Source: Osedax fenrisi
Taxonomy: Eukaryota > Annelida > Polychaeta > Sabellida > Siboglinidae
Reading direction: 5' to 3'
DNA length: 64,000 nt
Assembly: GCA_964019155.1 (NCBI GenBank)
Contig: OZ025241.1
Span: 92,626,223-92,690,222, forward strand
Position 1 is the stretch's first letter, and every line of letters begins with the position of its first letter. Below are positions 27,137-38,907 of this stretch, piece by piece. The notes under the pieces were generated by a model. The model did not search any database. It was given only the letters and a program-made list of their open reading frames with translations, and was not told where the DNA came from. A program made the translations under genes and the position numbers.

Positions 27137-27730
27137 TATTATAATATATATAAATTAGCTGTTATTATAATTTAAATTATTTAGCAATATATGTAAAATA
27201 TTTTATCAATACAACGAGATCCATTTTTAATGTTCTACTACCATACGGTTATGTGATGTTCAGATTATCAACGTTCGAACGTTCTTCTTCGTTAATTTAA
27301 TTGCTTAAGTTGGTATTCCGACATATTCTATAAAATACTCTATAGTATTGTAGGTACCTATAATATACCTACTAACGTATTCTAGTTAGTTTTAAAAAAA
27401 AATGTAAGTGGTCTGGTATAAATACGGGTTGCTTTCTTTGTTAGGTTTCTAAGCTAGTTCCTAATATCCTACATCTCTATTTAGTTTGTTTTCACTTCTA
27501 AATCACATTCCAGTAAATCGAGTTATTTCCTACTTCGAGAGAATCGTTATTTGAAGAATGTCTTCAAAATACAATATAATGTGTTGTTGGTTGATAAATA
27601 AATATTGATAACTTATAACTTATTTTAACATTCTCGTAGGTAGGTGTCACAGGTATTCAACCAATATGTGTCATAGGTATCGTTTAATTTCCTTTCTAGC
27701 TTTTGTATAATATGTAGGTATGGTTTGCAT

Positions 27731-28771
27731 GAATACCAGTAAACTCGGACCAGGTAAATTCGGACCAGGTAAACTCGGACCACTTTTGAGGTAAACTCGG
27801 ACCACTTTTAAAGTAAACTCGGACCACTTTTTAAAAACATAAAGTAAACTCGGACCACTTATTAAAAACATAAAGAAGATTCGGACCACTTTTAAAATAA
27901 ATATATTTTGTGAATTTCTATAATATAATATGCTTTAACTTACTTCCACCTTATATAATTATATTATATCTGTTAAATAAATTATAAAAAGAGTCATTTA
28001 ATATGATATTTTTGTGGAATTATATATTTAAATAGGTAAACATTTAATTTGAACTCCACCACTTTTGAAGTAAACTCGGACCACTTGTGAAGTAAACTCG
28101 GACCACTTATTAAAATAACTTATATATTGTATACTTCTATCATAATAAATATAGCTTCTATCATGGGTCTCGTCGGTGATATACATAGAGCTAGAGAGAA
28201 ATTTCTCTCTAACTCTGTGGTGATATACGACAATTTAAATTATGTTAAGTTATTAAATGTTATTAATGTTATTAAATGACTCGCAATTATATACAGTGAA
28301 ATTATACTTTTAACTTATAAGTTAAAGCATATGTTAGAAATATACAATATATAGTTTATACGGTTGGTCCGAATCTTCTTTATGTTTTTAATAAGTGGTC
28401 CGAGTTTACTTCACAAGTGGTCCGAGTTTACTTCAAAAATGGTGCGAGCTCAAATTAAATGTTTACCTATTTAAGTATATAATTCCACAAGAATATCATA
28501 TTAAATGACTCTTTTTATAATTTATTTAACAGATATAATATAATTATATAAGGTGGAAGTAAGTTAAAGCATATTATATTATAGAAATATACAAAATATA
28601 TTTATTTTAAAAGTGGTCCGAATCTTCTTTATGTTTTTAATAAGTGGTCCGAGTTTACTTTATGTTTTTAAAAAGTGGTCCGAGTTTACTTTAAAAGTGG
28701 TCAGAGTTTACCTCAAAAATGGTCCGAGTTTACCTGGTCCGAATTTACCTGGTCCGAGTTTACTGGTACTC
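27731..28771. mobile_element. foldback transposon with 8-bp target duplication, copy 2
   Basis: A 1,041-bp copy in the same orientation as that at 25813. It has the same termini (GAATACCAGT, ACTGGTACTC) but a different target duplication, GTTTGCAT (27723-27730, 28772-28779), so it is an independent insertion and not a segmental duplication. Two near-identical frames beginning MVRIFFMFLISG, one in each arm, are translations of the reiterated motif. They are identical because the arms are inverted copies, and I do not regard them as genes. Confidence 0.87.
28175..28228. mobile_element. micro-hairpin inside foldback copy 2, 34 bp
   Basis: Direct repeats GGTGATATAC (28175-28184, 28219-28228) enclose 34 bp (28185-28218) with 17-bp arms ATAGAGCTAGAGAGAAA / TTTCTCTCTAACTCTGT, complementary except for one mismatch and a G-T pair. 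It is orthologous to 26260-26299, so it predates the spread of these two foldback copies. Confidence 0.7.
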
Positions 28772-29148
28772 GTTTGCATTACCCCCTTCACGGTTTAAAA
28801 CCATATATAGGAGGATGAATCCATGGAGTCAACAACTATTCTGAAATTGTATTTTGGTTTTACTCTGTATACATTATAATGTATATTTTATTATGAAAAA
28901 GTATTTATCTAAAAATTCCAAGGGGTACACCTCGATGATATTACCAAGAACATGTCCGTGCTATTACCTTTACCACTTTTATGATGCCACTTCCTTTTAA
29001 AGGGTTTACAGGGTGTACACATGGGGAGCGCAGGTGAAGTTGTCTACATTATTTAACCGAGTTCCATCCATAGATTTTGTTGACTTTATTATTGGAATTA
29101 CAGTTTCGAGTTATTCGTGAGTTGACGCATAGGAGTGACTATAGTAGA

Positions 29149-29195
29149 GTCATAACAAAGCACTTTGGTCATAGGACCAAGGGCTTTGTCATACC
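29149..29195. mobile_element. micro-hairpin insertion, 31 bp
   Basis: GTCATAAC (29149-29156) and GTCATACC (29188-29195), matching at 7 of 8, enclose a 31-bp hairpin with pairings AAAGC/GCTTT and TTGGTC/GACCAA around an ATAG loop. Confidence 0.55.
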
Positions 29196-29967
29196 AAATA
29201 TTTTGCGAGGCAAATATCTTAGAAAAATCTGTAGTCTGTATGACCGATTTAGCTGTTAGTTAAAATGTACGTAGTAGTTTATCAGTTCACAATTGTCAAC
29301 AAATAGAGCCATGTTATCGGTGTATATACACTGATATAAGTAAAGGATTTAATTATAGGTATTTTTTATATGTATTCTATAGAGAACTACAGTTCATAGA
29401 ACTATAGAGCTATATATAGAGCTTTATAAAAAAATGAGTCATACTTCTTTATTTTGTAAATCGATCTAGTTTCTTAGCACGTAATGTATTAATTATCCTA
29501 TATTAATTATTAGATTATTTTTTAATAATCTTTATATTCACTATGTTAATCTACTACTTATATTAACATAATAATAAATAAATAAGAATATATAAATCAT
29601 AAATTATAAAAACTATGTGCCAGATGTGTAAGAAAGGGTGTGTAAAATTTAAATTACCATTACAATAAAATAGAAGTTTTTTTTATCAAATAATTTATTT
29701 AGATAAAATGTTTATGTATCAAAATAATAATTATATATTTATTAATATCTCATTATTAACATATATTGAAAACTTTTTGATAATTAGATAATAATATAGG
29801 TGTACAATTAATATTTGTAGCAATAATAAATATTAGATTGTCACTTGGTAATTATGTAATCCTAACAGTATATACTATCCACTACATTTGCAATTAATTA
29901 CAAATAGGTTAATATTAGTACTTAAAATATAATATCTGAATAATATTTATAACTATTGTACAAATAG

Positions 29968-30007
<40 letters not shown>

Positions 30008-30050
30008 CTACAATCAACACTAAATACATAAACTATATTGATCTACTCGA

Positions 30051-30100
30051 GTTGATAGCATCGATGTAAAGAAATCTTTCTTTATATCTATGGTTGATAG
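30051..30100. mobile_element. micro-hairpin insertion, 34 bp (CATCGATGTAAA type)
   Basis: Perfect 8-bp direct repeats GTTGATAG (30051-30058, 30093-30100) enclose a 34-bp hairpin (30059-30092) with arms CATCGATGTAAAGAAA / TTTCTTTATATCTATG. Its first twelve bases are identical to those of the insert at 56763-56809. Confidence 0.75.
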
Positions 30101-31642
30101 TTATTATAATAATTATGACCTAATATATTAGATATATAGAATTAATCAAATTATATATTAAATAATCAATGTCCATATTTATTTATTAAGGGGTATCAAC
30201 GTATGCTTGCACACATTTTTACTCTCTATTTTTAATATATTTAGAAAACACATATACAAAACCAACATTTATAAAATAGTATTCATTTTTTAAATAAATA
30301 AATATATATTATATATAACACATAAAGAAATTCCCACATATTGCATTTTTTATCAACAACAAAAATCATATAAATATATATATATATATATATTTTATAT
30401 AAATCTACAAACAAAATAACCACAAATCTTGTTTTATGTATGATAATTTATAATATATTACAAAAAAAATAACTAAATTAAATATTAAATATTTTATCAG
30501 CTTTTAAAAAATAGCCATTTTCCCCTCTTTTACATTGAAAAATCTACACATATTTAAATAAACCTACCCTTAAATAAACAATACAACTAAGTATTAACAA
30601 AGGTAGATATAAAAAATACTATGAAAAAATAATTAATTGCTAGATATAAATTAAAATCTAATACATTATAATATGTAGTTATATATATATATATGCATAT
30701 AAAAATATAAATTAATAAAAAATAAATAATTATCATAAAACATTAGAAATATAAATCAGCTTTCACAACAAAAAATACGGTTGCTTCAAATTATTCATTA
30801 TAAAACATTTAATAGATATCGGAAATTTCAGATTTAAGATTTGCTATGTAGTTCATATATAAATACTTCCATAAGGTACGTTGACCTACTCTATATCATT
30901 CTGTAATTATTTACCATTTTCAACAAAACTGTCCGATATTATGTTATGGTATCAAAGTATTTTAAGAAAACTATAGTAAGACTTGAGAAAAATTAGTTTT
31001 ATTTATATAAAGTTTTCTAGAATTAATTGTAGATAATAATTTGTTAAATGTTTAATGTAGAAATGCATTTATAATTTTATAAAAATAAAAATTGATTATT
31101 TATTATAGTTATTTTAAAGTAAAATATATTAGTTAATAATGAATGATAGTATTCAATTTCAAGATTTAATATTAATTATTTAATTTCTTTAAAATTTAAT
31201 TTAATAACTTTCATTTGTAATTTGTTAGTTTTAATATTATTGTTAGAAAATATTTCTGGTTTATATTTGCTAAATAAAGTATTAAAGAATCTTGGTATAA
31301 AGTATCATTAATAAATATAATATCAATATAAGGAATTTAATCAGCTTTATTAATAAGAAAATAGCAGATTTATAAGAATACTTTCGAATATATATTATCT
31401 AAATAAAAATCTATCAATAATAATATCTATCAAAATAATAATAAATATCAATATAAAGAATGTAATAAGTTCTATTTATAAGAAAATAATATAAACAAGA
31501 ATATCAGTAATGGTAGTATTTGTAGCATTGAATGTAAATAGTTGCTATTTAATAGACCGAACTATAGAAATATCAGTAATGGTAGTATTCGTAGCATTTA
31601 ATGTAGAGTTGCTATTTAATAGACCTAATAACTAGATGCATA

Positions 31643-34600
31643 TTAATGGTGGAACAGACGAAGGGTGTGATGAGCCATAGCTATACCATGATCATTACAA
31701 GCAGTGATCACTTGTTGATCATTGGCACTACCTGAAGGAGAAGCTATATATTTAACTCCAGTCAGAGCTGCACGATCAATGTTATCTCTGAATGGGAAGA
31801 AAGCATCAGAAGACAATGCTACTCCATCCATGCCCTTAAGGAATGAACTTCTATCTTCAGCAGTTAACTGTTTGGGTGGATTCACTAATGATCCCTCCCA
31901 TTGGGCGAATGGCATATCTTCACCAACAGTACCTATAGAGCAAAGTGAGTGTGTAACGTAGATGTAGTATAGGAGTTACTATCAACTAACCATTAACGTA
32001 TACATCTATGACATTACTCTTTTCAGCTCTCTTAACTCCATCTTTAAACACCATTGACAGGACATTGGGATGATGACGGAGATACCAGTTGTTAGCCTTA
32101 TCTCCAGCTAAACGTGTACAGTGAATTCTTGATTGTTGACCAGCTCCGATACCAATCACTTGACCATCACGAGCGTAACACACAGAATTTGATTGGGCAT
32201 ACTTAAGTGCGATAGATGCAACTGTTAAATCACGGAGAGCTCCTTCATTTAATTTCTCCTTAGTTACGACATTGTTAAACAATTCAGGTGTAATAATAGA
32301 ATCATTGCGCTTTTGTTGCATTCTAAGACCGAATAATGTTCTTTCTTCCATTTCAACGGGGGTATAACTTGGATCCATTTTCAAAACACAATATTTACCT
32401 AAATATGAAAAAATACATAAAAACAAATAGAATAATATAGTTTAATTTATAAATAAAGTTAAATATAAAATAAATGAATTATATAAAAGTGTAAAAATAA
32501 TATATTGTACAATTAAATCTGATAGTTTGATGTTTGTTTATAAATTAACCTCCCTTCTTCTTCTTAAGAAGTTCCATTGCCTTTTCAGAATAACTAGGAG
32601 CAATGATTCCATCAGAAACTTCACGGGAGATAATACGAGCTGTTTGTTCATCACACTCATCAGAAAGTGCTACAAAATCTCCAAAGGAAGACATCCTATC
32701 TGCACCTCTGGCACGAGCATATGCAGTTGCAATAGCTATGAAATTTGTATTAAAATAAGTAAATATAACAATTGAATTAAATCAGATATAAAAATAAAAT
32801 TAACAACGATAACTATATTATCTTATAGCAAAGTATCAATTCATATATTGCCTTTATTTTATGTTTGAATTAAATATTAAAATCAATGCAAAATCTCATT
32901 TTAAAATAAATTATTTCAATATGTCTAAATCATAATATGATGTAATATTCATTATAGAATTCATTAGAATTTCAACACAAATAATATAGAAAAAATCTTT
33001 AATTTAATCATTTAATATAAATAAATTGAGTTTTTTTTAAATATTTATACAGAAATATAAATTAGTATATAATTTTTTTTTTAAATTAGTACATTCTTAA
33101 TTTACAAATAAATAATATTTCTGTTATCTTAGAAATCATTAAATATAAATAAATATTCACTGAAAGATATATAATTTGGATTAAAATATTATAATCACTA
33201 CAAGATATTGATAACAGATTTATAGGGTGTTCACACAATGCAGGTTTTTCTTTTCGTACGAACAAATGCTGGACCGAATTCTTAAAAAGCATAGATTCGG
33301 TCCAGCATTTACTCTAATTCCTATTTTTCTCGTCGTACAGCAAAAATGCAATTTATATCCTAATTTTCGATGGACCGAAATTAATGCTGGACCGAAGTAT
33401 CTTACTATCTTTGTTATTTTTTACAAAACTTTTATAAAAATTTAATACTGATTAATTTTTATATAATTTGAATATAATTAATCGTATTACTATACAATAT
33501 AAATATGAATTATATAGAATATAAAAAATTAAATAATGCAAATAAAGATATAATAAAAAGTAGTTTAATTAAATGCTTTAAAGATAGAGAATCGTTATAA
33601 TACGAAATATCCAGTGTAATTTCGTCATTTATTAAAGATAATAAATTATTTAAATAAGTATCCATACTTATAATAAATGTAATTATAATAGATAAATAAA
33701 ATATTATTTGAATTTTAAATTTTTGTTTATTCACTATTTTTTATTTCCGTTGCCAGTTATTGGTAACTACGACAATTTAAACCTGCCTCGTGTGAACACT
33801 AGTGTTTTTAAATGCTGGACCGAAAAATATTCGTTCCAGCATTTGTTATTACGACAAGCAATACCCGCATCGTGTGAAAACCCTATTATGCCCTTGCTTT
33901 ATATTTATAATTAGTTATAAATCCTCTAGAAAATGAATTAGCAGTGAAATTATATAAATATATTCATTTTAAATATTTTCATTAATATTAAGATAAATTA
34001 TCAATATGTAATAAATATTAAATTTACCGAGCCTTTCACAAGAATCTAAATGTTATAAAATAATAATGTATTGGACATATTTGTAATATTTACATGATTA
34101 TATTTTATATAGAGATTATAAATCAACATATTCAATAATGAAATATAGATATTGAACATACCAGACAATGGCATGAGATCTTCAACCATACAAAGTTTAG
34201 CTTGATCATTATTAAGAGGATGACCAACAGCTGCCCCAGCAGGACTCACATGTTTGAATGAGGCTGCAGCTGGTAGCTTCAAAGCATCTTTTAATTCTCT
34301 AACCTGTTGTTATGTTTGTATATACATAACTGTCACTATATACTAGTATTAACAGTATTAACATACCAATTGCCAAGCATTGAGAGCGTCACACAAATTA
34401 ATAAAGCCGGGGCTACCATTTTCAACAACTAATGGTAACTGTTCATCGATGGTAAATAATTGAGCGGGTTTTTGATGAGGATTCATACCATATCTTTAGA
34501 AAATAGTATAAATATATTAAAGTATGTAGTAGAGAATTAGTATTTGTATAATTTATATATTGGAACCAAATTCTACTTACTAACTGGACTTTGTATGCGA

Positions 34601-37478
34601 AATATTAGATACCATACTTGACATGCCATGCATATAATTAATGATTATATAACTTTATAAATACTTCTACAGTATTATTATTGGGGTAAAACCTCAATGA
34701 TAGTTGAGCTCTACCTTCTCCAGCATATTGTTGTCTAAAGTAGTTTGAGATAGCAGTATCGTAGCTCATTGTATGGTTGAAGGCCTGAAATACATTACAT
34801 ATATTAATAATAAATATTATCATTTCATTAATTTTAAAGTTCTTATCTAACGTAAAAGTGCATATTATTTATGTATGATAAATATTTATACTATAGTTTA
34901 AGCTAATATAAATAAACATAACAGTCAAATAGTGCTGATAGTACCTTCAGAGCTAGTTGTTGTCTAGTATCTTGAGAAACTTGTCGTTCCTTAGATGCTG
35001 TGAGTTCATCGAGAATTTTGTTATAATCTTTGGGATCACAGACTACAATCACTCGTTGATGATTTTTAGCAGCAGCACGAAGCAGAGTCACACCACCGAT
35101 ATCAATTTGTTCAACGGCCTACATTTGTATAACAATATATTATAACATTGAAATTGTAGAGTATTCTGTTATCTATATAATAAATATTTATCAAATTATT
35201 ATGGTGATTTGTTGAAATATTTAAAATAATTTATTTATTTAAAACAACTATTATAAATTATCTATACCTATTATATTTGTTAAAAAATAAATACTATTTG
35301 ATTTTATTATAATAAATTATAAGTATTATTAAGTTTATTAAGTGTTTGGGTATTACTATTATAATAAAAACTCCCACAATTAAATATCAAATATAATATT
35401 AATTTATAATAAACAAATCTACATTTAAATATGTTCTATAAAATAACTTTTAAGATATTAATTATATTATTTTATATTCATTAGAAAGGGTTTTTACTTA
35501 AAATGTAAACTATTTTGTAATACATTTTTATAATATTAAATGTCAATATTACTTATATAATCTATTGATTTTCTTTGAAATATTTACATTATATTATATT
35601 GGATTTATAAAATATATATCTTACGAAATATGTTTATTGTTTCATATTTATTTTATTATATCTACAAATATTGTAAATAAATTTAATTAACAGAATAACA
35701 AATATAATACTGAATTATAGTCAAATATAATAAGAGGTATCATACCAAAAATATATTCCGATATTAACCAACTGATATAGCTATACATAACTGTTGCCAG
35801 GTGCGGATTGAACAGTTATAATTAGTGCCCCGTATAAGTTAATAAAATATAGGAAGCTATTTTGAAAATTGGTCTAAAATATATGGCAATATATCCTGAT
35901 ATTTATTAAATGTTATAAAATAAATTATTTGTAATCACATTATCTCTTTGTTAATATCAGGCCTAATGTGGTTAAAATTCTATATGAATGCTGATTTGTA
36001 AGAATATAAATAAAATTGTTATTGATTATTTTATGGAGATATATCATATAAAATCAGTTAACATTGAAGTATCTTATTGATAAGATAAATTGTTTTATTA
36101 TTACCATATTTATTTAAATGAAAAAAAAACAATATATATAATAAAATTTGATCTTGAGTTTTTATATATTGATATTTGATATTTTTTTAAATTTAAAATT
36201 ACCTAATATAATATCATGTATATGTAAAATATTTGTTATTAAGAAAAATGTTATATTTATAGATAATTATGACAAATAAACTTCTTATACTATTAATTAA
36301 AACCACAGAATGACTTTTATATTATTTAATATAAAATTAAAATGATATACTTTTTAAATATGAAATGTGTTAAATATAAAGATTGTTTTCTATACTATGT
36401 TTGTAGACATTCTAAATAATAGTATATATTATATTTAGGTAAAAACATTGAATGCATTACAAATTAGTTTTTGCATTTATGAAATTGTTCAATTTAAATA
36501 TGTACCAGACCATAATTCAATATGATAAAATCATTGATGCGTAAAATGTCCAAAATATATAAGCAGAAGTACTTGATAATAGCATAAGTTACTTATAAAT
36601 AATTAAATTATATATTATTTTACTATTTCATTAAAAGATGAATTATATGATATTAAAAAAATATAATAATAAAGTAAAATTATTCAAATAAATATATAGG
36701 AGGACAAATATATTTATCTAATACTTATATATATACGTTTAAATTTATCAAATAAAATTGTAAATAATTAATAAATAATTAGTAGATTTAAAATAATGAC
36801 ATAATTGTTATCAAATAAAATTATACTTAAAAATAAATAATTTCAATATAAAGAAATAAATAAAATAAATTATTTGATTACATTTAGTAAAATATATTAT
36901 AATTTCTACATACAAGAACAACTATGTTAATAATACCTGAGCAGTTGTGACATCAGCAGATGAGATAGTTTTTTCAAATGGATACAGGTTACAAACAACA
37001 AGTTTGATATAATCATGACCTTTAAATAAAATAAAATAAATATTAAATACGATAATCAAATCATAAATTATTATCATATATAGAAAATATTTTAATTTTT
37101 GCTAAAATTTAAACTTTAATTAAAATTTTAACTTAAATTAAAATTTTATCTTTATTTTGAAAATTAAAAATACTTAAAATATCTAGCAATATATTACATA
37201 CCTTGTTTGACCATATCCGCCATATCAGAATCATTTTCTCTGGCGAGTATACCGGCATGGACAGCTGGGTGCAGAGTTTTCACACGTCCGCCTAGCATTT
37301 CTGGAGCTCCGGTAACATCGGCGACATCGCGGACGGCGATTTTAGCCTCTCTTACAGCTTTAGCGGTACCTCCCGAAGCAACTAAATCAAAGCCGAGAGC
37401 AGATAATCGTTCCGCAAATGGCACAAGACCCGCTTTATCGGACACACTTAATATAGCGATATTCTTTGTAGGCGACAT
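31643..37478 (-). CDS. ATIC: bifunctional purine biosynthesis protein (AICAR transformylase/IMP cyclohydrolase)
   Basis: Catalyses the last two steps of de novo purine synthesis: formyl transfer to AICAR, then ring closure to IMP, in the cytosol. Nine minus-strand exons: 37202-37478, 36937-37019, 34945-35118, 34693-34784, 34367-34493, 34162-34303, 32550-32735, 31991-32398, 31643-31932. They sum to 1,779 nt, 592 codons, the usual animal length. All junctions are GT-AG and every phase agrees. The N-terminal cyclohydrolase domain begins MSPTKNIAILSVSDKAGL and includes VASGGTAKAV and GGRVKTLHP. The transformylase domain includes NPHQKPAQL, the catalytic SFKHVSPAGAAVG segment (Lys268-His269 by my count), NSVCYARDGQVIGIGAGQQS, and the family C-terminus LRLFHH. 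The start is the only ATG before the conserved N-terminus. A MITE (33225-33883) lies in intron 6. The gene looks intact. Confidence 0.98.
33225..33883. mobile_element. MITE in ATIC intron 6, TA-flanked, 659 bp
   Basis: Imperfect inverted ends GGGTGTTCACACAATGCAGG and CCCGCATCGTGTGAAAACCC stand between TA dinucleotides. ATGCTGGACCGAA occurs repeatedly in both orientations inside (about 33269, 33294, 33382, 33813). The superfamily is uncertain: GGG ends fit PIF/Harbinger, while a TA target fits Tc1/mariner. Confidence 0.7.
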
Positions 37479-38907
37479 TCTATTTAGTTTGAAGATATTG
37501 GAATTTATTATATTATTATATTAATAAAGGTATAATATTTACTTGATTATAATTTGTATATAAACTCATTAATTATACAATAACACAAATTATATACATA
37601 ATATGTATTACATATGCAGAAATTAATACTCTTAGATTTTAGTAATTCTATATTAAACTATAATCTCTATACTCATTTACTATATATTCCAGAATTATTT
37701 CGATATTATTAGCTCTCTATAGTTGACCTTTTTAGAAGTGAGTATATTGATAGAAAATGATATAAATTTTTAATTATTTAAAAAATAACGATAAGTACGT
37801 CTATACATATATATGTGAAATATACAAAATATACTGACAATTTCAATATTATATATTAGATAATAAAATGTTCCTACTTTTTTAGTAAAGTAATATTCAT
37901 CAATTTAAAATACTGAGTATTAATCAATGTAAAATAGCTGTCAAAGTTTAGTGAAATAGTATACAATATTTTTTTTTTTAAATCTTTAAAACATTATATC
38001 ATATATAAAACAGTATTTATACTTATTAATATAGTATATATAAAATGTACGATTTTTACATGAAATTGTACATAAAATGGTTATATAAATTATTTATGTT
38101 GAAAAAAATAATATTTTTATATAAATGGAAATTATGAAAGAGGTCCCTTTAATATATAATATTATTTTATTTTAATTAATATAAATTATATTAATTATTA
38201 TTTTATAATAATTAATTTAATAATATTTAATATGAAATGAAAAATTAATAATATTATAATATAATATTATTCAATACATTACCAGATAAATATGAATGGG
38301 ATACATTTGTAATTGGTTTATATATATTTAATTAATAATAATTATTCTAACTTTATCATAAAATAATGCACGAAGTATAGATAAACGTCACCATTTAATA
38401 TTGATTTTATTTCATATCATATTATTTGTCAAATAGTATTATAATTAAAATATATATGATTTTCAATAATATTTGTTCAACATTTAATTATTCTAAATAA
38501 CAAATACTTAAAAATAAAGATAAATTAAAGATGCATAATCAATATAATTCGTACAAAGTCCATATAAAATAACACATTTTAGAGTTAGAACCCTGGATTA
38601 AAATTTATTTTCAAAATTATTTCTATTTATTACAATTTATTACTAATTTATCTTAAGATATATTAAATTAATTTTTTATTAATTGTTATTATAGTTATTT
38701 TTTATTAAATTATATATATTAAGTATTATGATAAATGACAAATAACAACCTATTCGGATGAAAGATAAAGAATAAAAGAGCATGGAATTTTAAATTGTTT
38801 ATACATAACCTTTGACATATATTATTTAATTTTCTATTGGATGTGGAATACATACGGGAACTTGTTAAATTAGTTATCACGTGATTTCACTTGTCGACCT
38901 GTTTGCA
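37479..38907. promoter_or_regulatory. shared upstream region of divergent ATIC and ATP5F1B
   Basis: Head-to-head 1.4-kb interval with no exon. Next to ATP5F1B are ATTGG (inverted CCAAT) at about 38835-38839 and the palindrome ATCACGTGAT (38876-38885), an E-box CACGTG about 22 bases before the ATG. Those two motifs are seen. Promoter function is inferred from position. Confidence 0.5.

Larger units (their letters stand above)
28780..31642. other. gene-free AT-rich DNA downstream of ATIC
   Basis: No exon was recognised. It contains two micro-hairpins (29149-29195, 30051-30100), a TA run near 29968-30002 and a short tandem duplication at about 31505-31620 (units with ATATCAGTAATGGTAGTATT). The last part should include the ATIC 3' UTR. 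Confidence 0.55.

Noticed and set aside
27671..28798. Two nearly identical frames starting MVRIFFMFLISG
   Set aside because: They are the two inverted arms of one foldback element and translate the reiterated motif. There is no domain.
32527..33914. Plus-strand frames in the ATIC region
   Set aside because: They are antisense shadows of ATIC exons or translations of the intron MITE.
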